NCBI GenBank assembly: GCA_009602735.1 | Contig: WELA01010273.1 | Span: 58,986-122,985, forward strand | Origin: Mesotaenium endlicherianum | Taxonomy: Eukaryota > Streptophyta > Zygnematophyceae > Zygnematales > Mesotaeniaceae | Length of the DNA stretch: 64,000 nt | Direction of reading: 5' to 3' | Shown: in pieces, positions 10,215-21,399 of the stretch | How the letters are laid out: each line of letters starts with the position of its first letter | Position numbering within the stretch: the first letter of the stretch is position 1 | The notes under the pieces: model-generated | What the model was told of the DNA's origin: nothing | Seen by the model: the letters and a program-made list of their open reading frames with translations, nothing else | Database searches by the model: none | Program-made: the position numbers and the translations under genes

Positions 10215-12000
10215 AATCCCTTGCGCGTGTCCAAAAACGCAGCATTAGGGCTGCTGATCAACGTGCGGGGGTTGAGCGGGAGCTGAGAACATCACCGCGG
10301 AAGCTCCTGCTGTGGACCTATTCGCCCTTGATCGTGCACCCGGGAGCGCGGGAGCGGAGCATCAACTGGGTGGTCTGCCGGGTCGCCTCCAGCGCCACGC
10401 AGAGCTCGGTAAATGACATCGCCGGCATGCGATGCAGCGCCAGCGATAGCATCTCGGCGCTGAGCTGCACCGTCATCACTGGCGATGCGAGTGCGTGCGA
10501 TGCTCACGTGACTGGCGCTGCTGGAGGGTCCAAGACGCAAAAGGAGCGGGGCAAACACGGGGCTTCCTCCGTACGCCGTCCCTGGTCGGGTCCGTCGCGC
10601 TTGGGCGCGCCTGCTGCTCGACCAGCAGCTGCCACAAGCGGGTGCTCGCGTGTAGCCTCGTGACCTGCCGGACCACTGCCAAGTGGCCGTGTCCGTGCGC
10701 AGCAACAAAGGGCTTTTAGAGCGGCTGTCGTCCCTGGCGCACCTGGCGCTGCTGCGAGCGGCGGCACCGGTGCGTGCTTTGGCAGGGGCGTTGGCGTCCT
10801 AGCAAGGATGGACGCCTGTGCGAGTCCTGGCGCAGGCGTCGGGACGGCAGCAAGGACCAGCGGGACCTCTGCTAGACAGCCAGGTGGCGCTCCCGAGTCG
10901 CTCCTGAGGCGCACCAGGCGGGTTGTCAATCCGTCGGCGCTCTCTCTCGAGTGGGCCCCGAGCGATGCTCGGGCGTCCCGCTTCTGAGCGAGAAGGCCCT
11001 GCGCATCCTCGGCAGCGCAGCTTGCGCGGATGCCGGGGTTTTGCGCGCAGCCAAGGTTTAAGCCTGGCTGAGCAATGTTGTGCGGGAGTCGTCGGGCAGC
11101 TTATCAATGATCGGGTCGTGCGACGGTGTTGGAGACGTCCCCCCTGGTGGAAAGTGCCGGCGCCTTCTGCCGTCTGCGACCTGCCAGGCCGAGCCACCTG
11201 CGCATGCCAAGTGGCGGCGCCTGGGAGTAGCTGCCAAGTGGAGCTGCGCAAACTAGCATGCCAAGAGCAAGAAGGCCAGGTTGTCGGAAGGGGCCTCACG
11301 TCCCCGTCCTTGGCGCGTGCCCACGGGCGTCGATGGTGGTGATGGGGCGTGGCGCCTCGGACGCCGCGCGCATGCCAGGTGGCGCCAGCTGTTGGATCCT
11401 GCTGCTAGCTGCCGTGTTTTTGACGCCCTCTTGTGCGCAGATCTGCGCATGCGTGCGCGGTGCGCATGCCAAAGCTCGTTGCGGCCTGCAAAGTTGTGTG
11501 ACGGGCTCGCAGTGGGCTGCCACCTGTCGCCATTGTTGGTCTTGCTGTCGTCAGCAAGGCCATGCAGGCCAGAGTTGTCGCCAGTGTCGGTGTTGGCTGC
11601 GCTGGCGTTGCAAACGCCTCGTTGCGAGGGCGAACTGCTGTGTCGGCTAGCTGGGCTGCGCTGGATGGGTGCCTGCCAGCTGTCAGCCTGTCAAAGCGCG
11701 CCCGTCCGCCACTGGCGAAAACCCGAGCTGGGAGCGTGGCGCTGGCAAGAGCGTACAGCGCTCCATACGCGTCGTAATTGGTGCTGGCGTCGCGAGCGTG
11801 CATCCGCGCGATCTCGGCCTTGGCCGCTAACAGTGCGTCGCTGACGGCATTGTAACTGTAGTGGTCCTCACTGGGCGTCATCACGGCGCTGGTTGTTCCC
11901 GTGGCCGCCGTCATCGCGGGTCGTCCGCTAGTGCGCGGGTTACGCATGCCCCGCTGATCTGCTGTGCCGAAGGATCTGTCCCGAGCGCGCCCGTTCTCGA
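10215..12000 (-). pseudogene. Family C internal region between gag knuckles and protease
   Basis: A GC-rich 1.8-kb stretch of broken frames with no recognisable domain. It should be the degraded link between the gag zinc knuckles (ending near 12014) and the protease. Long frames occur on both strands here, an effect of base composition, and I do not call any of them as a gene. Confidence 0.55.
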
Positions 12001-12013
12001 GATCACACTTCTT

Positions 12014-13117
12014 CTATAGGCAGACGACTTGCAGGTGGCCGACCTTGCCGCAGTATGTGCAGTCACCGGGCTTGCCGTTCTGCGCAAGGGTGCAATCACG
12101 GCGAGAGTGGCCCATCTTCCCGCAAGACCAGCAGAGGTTGCTCGTCGTGGCGGCCATAGAGATACGGCTGCGCAAAGCTCCGTGCTGCTGAGTCTGCTGG
12201 GGCACCTGCAAACGTAGCGGCTGCTGCTGCTGGGGCTGGCGTGCAGGGCTGGTTGCATCGCGAAAGATGGCAACACCGCGGGCTCCTGTCATACGCCCGT
12301 GGATGCAAGGCCCACACGGTCGCTGATGTTGCTCCGCCCGGCTGCCAAGCTCTGCTTCTCAACTGAGAGGTAAGCGTCCTCCAGTGAGTATTTGGAATCC
12401 TTGCGGCCGATGAGGGGGGCGATGGCTCTCTCCCTGAGACGCGGCTCCATGGCACGCAAGAAAATTTCTGCTGCCTCTTGGTCAGTAATCATGCCCACGT
12501 CTCTGCGTAGGTGGGTCAGACGGCGGTACATCATGTCTCATTCTTGCGACGGAAGTAGTGGTGCAGCTCGTACACCTTCTCCTCTGTGGCGGCCTGGAAC
12601 TCCTGTCTGAGGACGTTGTAGAAGGCCTGAACTGGGTCAGCAAGCGGGGTTGGAACGTCCTCCACCACCTCCGGGTGCATGAGGATCTCGGCTGCCTTCT
12701 CTCGGTAGGTGTCGCGAGCCTCGTAGAGAAGGTGACGCATGAGCGTGCCAAACACCTGGCGCTTAGTGAGCCCGGGCGTCTTGAGCTTAGCGTTCTCAAA
12801 GTCAGCCTCAAACTCAGAGATAGTGTCGTCCAGATTGCAGGTGCTGGCCTGCCGCTGAAGCAAAAGAGAAAGGCCCTGTCTACCTTCCTATCCTGGTCAC
12901 CTGCCAGGGAGTACGAGGGATCATAGTGAATCCACTGAAGAGGTGGCTCGTGGATGGCCGTAGGCTGAGGGGGCACCGGTTGCCGTTCCTCAGGGGGATC
13001 ACTGACAGTACTGAGATCTGAGTCGGAGTCATCGCCACTAACCCCTTCGTAGTAAGGCTCATAAAATAGCCCACTACGGGTAGGCATGCGCTGAAGACTC
13101 CAATTGCTTGCAGACAA
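12014..13117 (-). pseudogene. gag: Family C gag with two zinc knuckles
   Basis: Starts MPTRSGLFYEPYYEGVS at 13117, the same start as C2 at 62267. Capsid-like sequence runs through several frames (12863-12531 with a segment matching C2 TCDLEDTISEFQADF; 12534-12289 with EIFLRAMEPRLRERAIAPLI). The C-terminus has tandem knuckles CWSCGKMGHSRRDC and CTYCGKVGHLQVVC near 12030-12150. At least three frameshifts split it. The start is supported by conservation and by lying just inside repeat b. Confidence 0.82.
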
Positions 13118-13146
13118 AGAGATATCTTTTTAAAAGTAAGGGAGTG

Positions 13147-14148
13147 TGTACTCTCCGGAGTGAGCACCTCAAGATTGTAAACTGGTAGGAATACAACCAA
13201 TGAAGTATGGTCGAAAAGATCACTGGAAGCACATCATGATCTTCAAGAGTAGTCCTATGGCAAGGGTTTAAGCTGTGACTTTCCTCACCACTTGTCAAGT
13301 TCTTCAAGTGACTGGAAGCCAGCAAGGCTTGCTCTTCACAAGAGAGAGACTAAGTGGTCCTGAAAACACAAGAGTCAAAAGTGTAAGCTTTACTGATAAC
13401 TTTGTGACTTACAACTGGCATCATGGGGGCTTCTAAAAAGATGTCCTTCTAAGGGCATCTACTGCTATATACTCCCTATAAAACCGGCGCTGAAGGCGGC
13501 GGATTCACTGCACAAAGTCATGCTAGGAGGCTCTCCCAGGTCCACAAAAGTGGAGGTAAGGCACGTACTAGCTCTCCTATTGGCTAAGCATAACACACAC
13601 CAATCAAATATTGTGCAAGTAAACGGATGCATGGCTCTCATTGGCGGAGCTTACCTCAACTATTGCTACCTAGATAGTGCCTCAAAAGTAGATCTAAAAC
13701 GTGAGGAAGCTTCCTCTAGGAATGAGTGATGCAATCACCAAGCTATAGCTCAAGTGGTGCTCATATACTATGCTAATGTATGCTATGTGTACTTTATCAA
13801 GTTTGCAAATTTGTGTGCTAATGGCTAGAGGTACTTAGAGTCGCGAGGAGCCAACGATGTGACCTTTGGGCACATTGAGTCACAAAGTGGCCTTCGGTGA
13901 AGATCCGCCAGAGACCGGTAGGTGGCGCGGACTAGATCGCGAATATCTCGCTCGACACTTAACCAAATAGCGCGCAACCTATGCCTTTGGGAAGGTGACG
14001 CGACGCTCTACACTTTGGCAATTTGGAATGCTAGCAAAGGTCAACATATGAATGCGTAAAACAAGGTCAAAGTCGGCCCTCCTAGGTCAATGGTTGACGC
14101 ACGTGTGTCTCGGCTGGAGCGACGGTCTTGACCTAATGAGTCATGACA
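13147..14148 (-). repeat. Family C repeat b, left-hand (5') copy
   Basis: About 1002 bp. It begins the element in its own orientation (TGTCATGAC at 14148) and passes straight into the gag leader at 13146 without a repeat a copy and without a tRNA-iMet primer site. Confidence 0.9.
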
Positions 14149-15328
14149 CCTATCGTCCTCAGCTTGATCTCTTTCATTGTAGGAACCTGAGACACCAAAG
14201 CATTACACTGGCGCTTGTGATTTAACCGCTGTTAATCCCAGGCATCAGCATCCTGGATCAAGTCAGCCAATTTCTCATATTTGTTTTCAGCAAAATGACC
14301 TGAGACCTCGAATTTCAAGCATTACGTGAAGTATGCTAACCTATACCGCTCTGGCAAGTCTGGCTGCTTCATCATGGTCTCCTGGAAATTCTGAGCAAAC
14401 TCAGCAACTGATGTGGTCTGCTTCAGTGTCAAGGAGATCATCGCATAGAAAGCTTTGTCTTGCTGATTGACAACATCAAACTTCTCATGCAGCTTCTTGA
14501 CAAACTCTACCCAAGTATGGTTACCGAGTTGTTGAGCCTTACGCTCTCCTTTCCAATACAACCATCAGTCTGCTGCATTGCCTTTGAGTATAGCACGAGT
14601 GTGCCTGAATTTCTTGTAATCCTGCAGTTCTGGGTAGTTCTCCAACCATTGCTCAACATTAGCGAGAAACCTGATGAGGTAGTACTTTTTATTTTTTCAG
14701 GGTCATAGTCATGAGGAGATTTTGGCTAAGGCTTACTAGGCCCTCGGCCACCACCACCAGTGGTATACGAACCCAGTTGGTCTATATCACGCAGCAATGC
14801 CAACATGATCCATATGTCCTCTTGTTGAGACTGATACATGCTCGCCATTTGCGATTGCATTTGCACAAATAATGCTTCCAGATCTACATTCTGAGGTGGT
14901 AGCCCAGCAAACGCAGCAGCAGCAACATTAGATCAATTAGTAGCAGCTTTGGCATTCCCGATAGCTGCTGCTCTGGCTATGCCTGTTGCATTCAATTCTC
15001 TGCGAGTCTGAGGAAGGGATACAACGATAAGTACAGCAAGATGTTGGTTTTGGACATTGGCCCTTTCTGCCATGTGCTCCTCCACTGTCCTTTCCTCAGA
15101 AATCCTCGTGTTCACTGCTTCCTCTACCTCTTTTGCAACGAGCTGAGCTGCTACTGCAGCAAGAGCTGCTGCCTCCTCTGCAGCCTCTTTGGCTCCTGCA
15201 TCATACAACGTCTCTAAGTAGGTACGAAGTCCAAAGACGCGGCTTTAGCCTTGCCCGTCCTCAATGTTACCATTGTCCTCACCTTCCATTTCTGGAGAGC
15301 TGCTACTTTGAAACCTAGTCCTTACCAT
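14149..15328 (-). pseudogene. B2 gag, N-terminal and capsid parts
   Basis: Minus-strand gag starting MVRTRFQSSSSPEMEG at 15328. The Ala-rich coiled-coil region (15208-14933) and capsid (14561-14322: LKQTTSVAEFAQNFQETMMK) align with B1 1877-3090. Several frameshifts and stops occur. The family C insertion cuts it at 14148/14149. Confidence 0.87.
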
Positions 15329-15348
15329 ACAAGACGACTGTGATAAGT

Positions 15349-15360
15349 GCTCCGATACCA
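15349..15360 (-). promoter_or_regulatory. Primer binding site, tRNA-iMet type (B2)
   Basis: The minus strand reads TGGTATCGGAGC one base inside the B LTR end at 15362, with gag starting 20 bases further on. Confidence 0.88.
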
Positions 15361-15361
15361 C

Positions 15362-16345
15362 TGAAACGAATTGACTTACCAATAGGCGATCTAATAAATA
15401 ACAAAAGATATTTATATCAGCGAGCCTAGTTTTAAAATTTGGATACGGCGCATATAGATTTGCCGATTTGCCGTACATACAGAACGTGAGAGTCAAGCCT
15501 GTACGTTGGAATACATCAAAATACGTGAGTGTCGGTGGAATAATCCGACTATAAATTGGAAACAAATCAAAAAAATTGGTTATACGCCAATACGGAGTAT
15601 CACGATACGGAGTTTTGCAATTCGTACGATTTGGCCAAAAGAGGCAGTACAGGAGTATTTTAAAACTAGGTCAGCAAGCAATTTTTATGGTATTTTATAT
15701 TCACGGATTTCATAGCAAAACGCAACACGCTAGCGATGAATGATACTCCCAAGCCAAATGCAGGTAAACGAGCATCAATAATGCAATCAATAAACTCATA
15801 CATAAGCAAGGTTAGAAAACAGTTCGCATCAATGGCTTCTCGCCTTGGATTCAGATCTCTCAGTAAGCGGTACAAGAGAGTTGTCCTAGTTTTTGAATGC
15901 TGAACACGAAAGCAATACCTAGCCTATGTACATGGAATGACTTTATTGTTCAACGGCCAATGCGATGGTACCGCCGACCCGGGAGTTAACCACGCTGGTA
16001 GGACCTGGGCTAACCAAATCCACAGCCATCTCCCATCATCTCAAATCTCCATCCATCCTAAGGATGTCACCTGGCCATTCATCTAGCATATCACACTTAA
16101 AATTGCACAACAAGGCAGTTTGCTGCTACTGAGTCCGGAAGTCAGCTAGCTGTCAAAGAATGTATTAGCAAGCTGACCTAAGTTTACTTCAGCCTGCTGC
16201 TCTTGGCTGAGTCATTAAAAGTCATTATTATTATAAAGTCCAACATAATGAATATTAACTAGAGTTTAGCAGGCTGAACTTGATTAGATTTTATATTTAA
16301 ATGAATATTATATTTACCAATATACTGATTCAGTACAATTATTTA
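15362..16345 (-). repeat. Family B 5' LTR with an inserted DNA element
   Basis: Homologous to the 749-bp LTR at 56017-56765, for example the shared block around 15965-16070 (CTCCCATCATC, ATGTCACCTGGCC). It is longer because of the 246-bp insertion at 15425-15670. The far end (near 16345) lacks the palindromic terminus seen at 56747-56765, so it is truncated. Confidence 0.82.
15425..15670. mobile_element. MITE-like non-autonomous DNA transposon
   Basis: 246 bp with perfect 14-bp terminal inverted repeats (CCTAGTTTTAAAAT at 15425-15438 and its complement at 15657-15670). It is flanked by an 8-bp target duplication, tcagcgag (15417-15424) and tcagcaag (15671-15678), one mismatch. The uninterrupted LTR at 56017 has a single copy of this site (tcagcaag). 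It encodes nothing. An 8-bp duplication is typical of hAT-superfamily transposons, but the ends alone do not prove the superfamily. Confidence 0.85.
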
Positions 16346-17640
16346 GCTATAAACTTCAAAACTATGCTTCCTAAACTCTTGCATTTACAAGATGCTCATG
16401 TAGAAATTCTTTTGTCTACTCTGAACTAATTTTGCCATCTTCTAGCTACGGCAGAGACTAGTAAATTGTATCAGCATGCACACTCTGTGAAATTAATTTT
16501 CTGGGTTCTTGTACCTTGCGTGGCAACTGGGGCCCTGGCAAGCAACTCCTGGCACCTGCTCGCCACGTTCCTTTCCTCCACGTGGTGACAGAGCAATTCC
16601 AGATAAAGATCCAATGCATCCTTCTTGATGACACTCAGCTGCCGTCGGCAAAACCTCCCCAATACAGTTGTAAGACAGCCACGGCGCTCCATCAGCCCTC
16701 CTTCTTCCTTCTCCAGCTCGCCTCCCTGCTCTTCGAGTTTCGCTCTTTCAAGTCGCAGCTCCACTTCCAGTCGCATGCTAACAATGTCATGCTCCATCTT
16801 TGCGCACTCTTTCCTCCAACCCAATACTTTGTCACAACTCTTCCTTAGTCCATAATTTGCTAACCATTTGAGCTCTGAAATAGTGGGAACCATTTTGCCT
16901 CAATTGGTGTCAACAATCTCCTCCGTTTGAAATGCTCACAGTGGGAGAATTATAGAAAAAGGTACGCAATTGCGCATCAACACCACACCGTCCACACTTT
17001 AATCCGTAAGCACAAATGAGCAATTCCTTAATCTTGCAAAGGCTTTGTGAACCACAAATGATCCTCATTGGACACATCGTGTAAGAGGATGAAGAATAAT
17101 AAGCTTGCATGTTGGAACACAGATGTTCCTCTGAATCGTGCTCAAGATTTTATTACTCCGGAAGTCATTTTGTCAAACATCGTTTTGCACGCAACAGCAT
17201 GTGCATGGCTCAGCATGAGTTTGTCCAATAATCAACTCACATGTTAAAATACATGCAGCTCATTGGAAACATGCAGTCTAAAGAAGGGGCAGCAAGTGAA
17301 GAAATAAGATGTTGAGGAGCCTATGTTTCTTCTTTCACGCGAAGGTCTCCACCAAGTGCCATGCAAGAACTTTGGCTATTGTTGTCATACCATGTATCTT
17401 TGCAAAAGCTGTGTCTCACGTGAGCTTAGATCATCTTCATAGTTGGCACGAATTATGTGCACTTCCTCTTTGCATGTACGGCGTACGGGCTCCTCCCTAA
17501 CCGTCGAAAGCGTACGACTTTCGACGAAAACGAACGACGTTCAACACTTCCAGTGACTACGTTTCTAATCGCCACCTTAACAACAACACGCCACCCCTAA
17601 CAGATGTCGTTGTGGAGGCTCAAATAGTGTCACAAATTAG
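16346..17640. other. Unassigned stretch between B2 and D4
   Basis: About 1.3 kb without a recognised repeat. It holds one minus-strand coiled-coil frame (listed separately) and a short minus-strand frame at 17110-16910. I see no LTR ends, primer site or known domain. It could be host sequence or a decayed element. Confidence 0.4.
16471..16893 (-). CDS. Unrecognised coiled-coil protein fragment
   Basis: 140-codon frame. Residues about 25-75 are rich in Glu, Arg and Leu with a heptad-like pattern (LRLERAKLEEQGGELEKEEG), consistent with a coiled coil. The rest (FCRRQLSVIKKDALDLYLEL, CHHVEERNVASRCQELL) is unfamiliar. I recognise no family. It could be an exon of a host gene, a gag fragment or chance; without introns or neighbours I cannot tell. 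Confidence 0.3.
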   Translation of the reverse strand: MVPTISELKWLANYGLRKSCDKVLGWRKECAKMEHDIVSMRLEVELRLERAKLEEQGGELEKEEGGLMERRGCLTTVLGRFCRRQLSVIKKDALDLYLELLCHHVEERNVASRCQELLARAPVATQGTRTQKINFTECAC

Positions 17641-17735
17641 TTCAACAACAACAGGTTACCATTAAACTAAGAGAATGATGCTTGATGTCAGAGGCATCAT
17701 GATATTGTGTCATAATCTCAGAACAATGATGCCAT

Positions 17736-18434
17736 TCATTCCAAATTTGAGACTGCGGATTGAGAGTGCAATACATATAGCAACGTGGCAATCGCAGACG
17801 GTCGAAAATTACAACAATTGATTCTAGAGTTCCCTTTTGCTGTGGATTGACGAGGAGCGCCGAAGAATTTTGCTTTCCATGGACAACAAAATCCATTTGA
17901 GGCCTCAAATGAAACAAAATCCATTCGAACGGGCCGATTCGGCTCGAATGGAAATCCTTTTGGTAAAGTGGTCAAACGGAAACAAATTAGCCCATGTCCA
18001 ATGTCAAGGTGAACAAAGCGAGTGACTACGTTTCTTAGGTTAGCATGACTGGCTTCAGCAAGGTTGAGGCAATCTTTTGCTTGACCAATAACGTCGGACA
18101 AAGTGCCAAGAACCGTAGTCATGGTTTGATTGTCTGCAGTCAATGCGGCTAAATGTTCAAAGATGTTTTGCTGGAATGAACACGACGTTAGTGGGTCTAC
18201 TGGCAAGATTCCGCCACTGCCTTGTTGGTTGGGAGAAATGTTGTTGTGACCGGCGGTAACATCGCACGCAAGGGCGGCAGTAGCAACGGCGACAGCAGCA
18301 GCGGTAGCATTAGCAGCAGCGGCATAGCAACAGCCTGGGCACCAGTGTCGGTTCCCATAGAGAAGCCAAGGTAGCGCCGAGAACCAGAAGAAAGGTTTTT
18401 TGTGGTGCACGGTTGTGAAACAACTTAGAAACAC
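17736..18434 (-). pseudogene. D4 gag-like frame
   Basis: 232-codon frame. From about residue 37 there is an Ala-rich tract, then NNISPNQQGSGGILPVDPL and a helical segment (ALTADNQTMTTVLGTLSDVI). It lies where D gag begins, downstream of LTR and primer site. No zinc knuckle is present and the frame before the Ala tract is probably out of register. Assignment as gag rests on position, not on a domain. Confidence 0.5.
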
Positions 18435-18532
18435 GGCAAAAAGTTCCTTCTTAACAATATATTTTCTTTCAAAAAATATACTCTAACCACTAAAAATTTC
18501 CTTGGAGAAACCGCGATCGACTACGATACCAA

Positions 18533-19335
18533 TGAAATATTTTTGCTTCCTTGAGGATCTTTGCTTGATATTGAAGGCCACATTATTACTAGATGGATAG
18601 AAATAGCAATCATTTTGAAATAACTGACAATCCTTGGGAATGCGAAAATGAAAACTAAAGTAGAATGTGTGCTTGTGAGTGTTGCACTCACAATGACTCT
18701 TGCAAGTACATATACTTGCACAACGCGAGGCATTGGAGTGCTTTGAGTCACCACCTAGGGCACTGTTTACCTTGAAAATGGTCAAATGAGGATAACTTGT
18801 TTGGCCAAATACTAGAAACGCATCGTTTGGCCGTTTGGGGATTTCACGACGGTTATCGAATAAACGATTCACGCCAAACGAGCATTTTCGCGTTCACGCG
18901 ACTTTTTAAAAAGTCGCGACTGCTTGCGAGGTCGCGTACAGATTCATTTGACATGAATCGGTAGTTTATGATAACTACTCTGCCATTTAGTTGGGTGTCA
19001 ATAAATCAAACGAAGTGTCAAGGGATCGAATCCTCAAAGGGACCGTACGTATTTCGTTTCGTTTGACTTTTACAAGTCTTTGCGAAAGCGCGCCATGTCG
19101 ACCAAGAGGTCACGGGTTTGATTCTGACCAGTGGCTCTCTTAGGCCACAGTTGGTGTTTCCTTTTGGGGCAACAATCGTAGTCAATTGAAAATAATGATA
19201 GTTTGTCATCCAAAAGAATGAGAGTCGAATAAGTCATCCAAAATTAATTAAGTTAATCCGCCATAGTTTATCAAGCTAACTTCATGATAACTACCGTTAT
19301 ACTTTTGCGCAGTAATCGAGTTGCTCTGCGAGGGC
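18533..19335 (-). repeat. Family D LTR, decayed
   Basis: Shares the D promoter region (18700-18770: GTGAGTGTTGCACTCACAAT, then CACCTAGGGCACTG) and the hairpin region with D1-D3. The outer part ends near 19335 where F begins. Confidence 0.75.
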
Positions 19336-19435
19336 AGGCAATCTCGCCCGAGTCGACCGTGAGTGACGTAAGTGTCCGCGTCCGGGCTGACAATAGCAAC
19401 ATCATCTAGGTAGGATCAAATGAAGTCAAAATCTG

Positions 19436-19795
19436 CTAGAACTTTCTCCATGAAACGTTGAAACGTCGCGGTAGCTTACGGAGCCTAAAGGGCATGACGT
19501 TAAATTTAAAATGTATCCCGAGGGATACGAAAAGAAGTCTTAGGAATATCGACCGTGTGCATTTTAAAATGCCAATATTTGGCTGCATATAAATGACAGA
19601 AATAAATACAAAACATCGACAAGAGGTGAGGATGCCATCGATTCGAGAGGGGCCGTAGTTGTCAGATACAGTGTCGACACAAAACCAGAGCAAACCGTCA
19701 ATCTTTTCACAAAAACAACGTTCAACGAAATAAGGTGAACGTGAAGGACAAATGACATAAGCGTCCAGCATTTTGTTGATCTGGTCGAACATCAC
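19436..19795 (-). pseudogene. F reverse transcriptase N-terminal fragment
   Basis: 119 codons aligning with the Gypsy RT fingers/palm: a decayed KKKDG-like block (FCEKIDGLLWFCVD), a PRIDxIL-like block (PSRIDGILTSC), and HFKFNVMPFRLRKLPRRF matching the common FNVMPFGL motif. It stops before the catalytic YxDD box. Confidence 0.72.
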
Positions 19796-19924
19796 GACTC
19801 TTTTCTCTCACGAAGTGGCCTGAGGTCATCGTAGTGAGGAGGCAAGCACCGTGAATCCATCCAACAACTCGTCGAAGTCGTGGACGACTAGGTTTGGCTA
19901 GGCGCCTTACCAACGAAGCATGGC

Positions 19925-20299
19925 TTAAAGATGTGAGCGATGCGATTGAACGAGGTGCAAGCTTGTGAGAGCGAGTATCCCAACGGGGAAAAAGACTAAA
20001 GGAGTAGTCAACAACAATACGGAGATCTTTGTGAAAGTGCAACCAGTCTCCATGCCCTGGCTTGGAGGGTAGAAATGGGTTGAGAAGACTTCCGCATGCA
20101 CTAGAAAAGAAGGCAAAGGTGCTTGGAATGATAACAAAGTGGAATGGGTGGATGTGGCACAGAAAATGCCATTGCCAAAAGTGAGAGTAAAAGCGAGGAA
20201 AGGAGTGAGAGGCAGATTTAGAAGCTTAGCACATGCAAGGGTGATAGCAGAGACCAAGGAGCTGGTATTCATAAGTACTTGAACTTGTTTGTCATTCAA
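19925..20299 (-). pseudogene. F aspartic protease remnant
   Basis: A 124-codon frame between gag and RT with a decayed active site (VLMNTSSLVSAITLACAKLL, where D-T/S-G is expected at N-T-S). Assignment relies on its position and weak motif similarity. Confidence 0.5.
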
Positions 20300-20453
20300 A
20301 AAGCTTTCTTAAAAAAAGCTTCGCAAAAGGTGGGGACAGAAGTGCAAATAAAGTATAGCTAGAACTGGCCAGTCTACGGTCTAGCTTTGATAATTTAAAG
20401 ATTTCGCAAAGTCAGAGCTAGATGCTAGCTTTAGAGGGGTGCTAGGAGAAGCC

Positions 20454-21399
20454 CTAGCATCCTGCTTGAGTGTTCGAGTCCAGCTCATTTGGCAGAGGGC
20501 GGGAGCTAGCTTGCACATGTTGCTGGCTGTGAGACTCAAGAGGAAGCGCATTAGGATGGCGCGGGTTTGGGCAGGCCGGTGCAGAGTGGCCTTTCTGCAA
20601 GCACTTATAACACTGCACATTGGGATGTTCCTTAGTATCTTGTGAGCCCCTAGAATACGAGGCTCGAGGTTGCCCTTGCCTATTGCTAATATCAGGACCC
20701 TGTTTTCCACTCTTCTTGGGCCGAGAGTGAAACTCCTCAGGCAGATTAAATTTTTGCTCGATGCAGTACATTATGAAGCATAGGATCTGGTTGAATAGTA
20801 GAAGAAGGAGAACAAGAACGAGCACATGCATCAGCAAGCTCAAAATTAGCAGCCATAGTCCATGCTAAATGAAAGGTAGCGGGTTAGAAAACCTTAATCC
20901 GAGCTGCAATGGAGGCATGAATATTTGTAAAGACCAACGGATTCTGAAAATTTTACGAATCACGTGGGAGCAGCGCAAATGTAGAGAGTTTGCAGCTCTA
21001 TTGCAAACTCATTCATTGGTTTCTTGCCTTGCTGGAGCTCAATGAGATTGTTTATTGCCATGGCTATTGCATCTTCGGAGGCAAAAGTCTTGATCAATTT
21101 AGAGAAGCTTGAGTGGCCTCAGGTTAAGCGATGAGCCACTGAAGTGCTCTTTGAGAGAGCCCGTTCCGAACTTGGCGCAGAGATGTTGCAGCAATCCATC
21201 CATGGGTCTTGCAGTGCACATCAATGACATCAAACCATCCGTGGATGTCGTAGGTGGGATGCCCTAAAATTTGGGCACTTGAAGCTTGAAATTGGCGGCC
21301 TTGGGAGTGAGGAGCGACGTCACCGGAGAAGGAGGGTGGAGAGGGGAGGTAGAAGCACACTGCTGCCCCTAATCAGGGTCAAGGGGACAAGAGTACCCT
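20454..21399 (-). pseudogene. F gag with zinc knuckle
   Basis: The frame 20843-20454 carries the CCHC knuckle CYKCLQKGHSAPAC near 20560-20610 after a basic region (FHSRPKKSGKQG). Upstream to 21399 is capsid-like sequence (GWIAATSLRQVRNGLSQ) broken by stops. The Copia element inserted at 21399/21400. Confidence 0.78.

Larger units (their letters stand above)
8203..14148 (-). mobile_element. Family C gag-protease retroelement with split terminal repeats
   Basis: A 5.9-kb minus-strand insertion in B2 gag. Reading leftward: repeat b (14148-13147), internal gag and protease (13146-9497), a purine tract (9496-9485), repeat a (9484-9346), CC, repeat b again (9343-8341), then repeat a again (8340-8203). 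The outer ends are TGTCATGAC and GCACGACA. The flanks resume B2 gag on both sides with an imperfect duplication (tcta/ccta). No RT, RNase H or integrase is visible, so it is non-autonomous. The internal part is markedly GC-rich compared with its surroundings. Confidence 0.83.
5887..16345 (-). mobile_element. Second family B element, minus strand, with family C nested in gag (B2)
   Basis: Reading leftward from its 5' LTR (15362-about 16345): tRNA-iMet primer site, gag (15328-14149 and 8202-7955, split by C), protease (about 7740-7440), pre-RT linker (7374-7190), a deletion removing RT and most of RNase H, then the RNase H tail and integrase down to 5887. The integrase C-terminus abuts B1 in inverted orientation. 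Many stops and lost catalytic residues show it is dead. Confidence 0.88.
17641..19335 (-). mobile_element. Family D element fragment (D4): LTR and gag start
   Basis: Reading leftward: a decayed D LTR (about 19335-18533, cut at its outer end), a diverged iMet primer site (18521-18532), and gag-like sequence to about 17641. The leader just past the primer site (GGTTTCTCCAAGGAAA) matches D1 (23075-23092) and D3 (36774-36789). Confidence 0.75.

Noticed and set aside
10292-11844. Many overlapping long frames on both strands in the family C interior
   Set aside because: High GC lowers stop frequency. None matches a domain, and the frames on the plus strand are antisense to the element.
17499-17545. 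Short inverted repeat CGTCGAAAGCGTACGACTTTCGACG as a transposon end
   Set aside because: Only a local hairpin; no matching partner, target duplication or second copy found.
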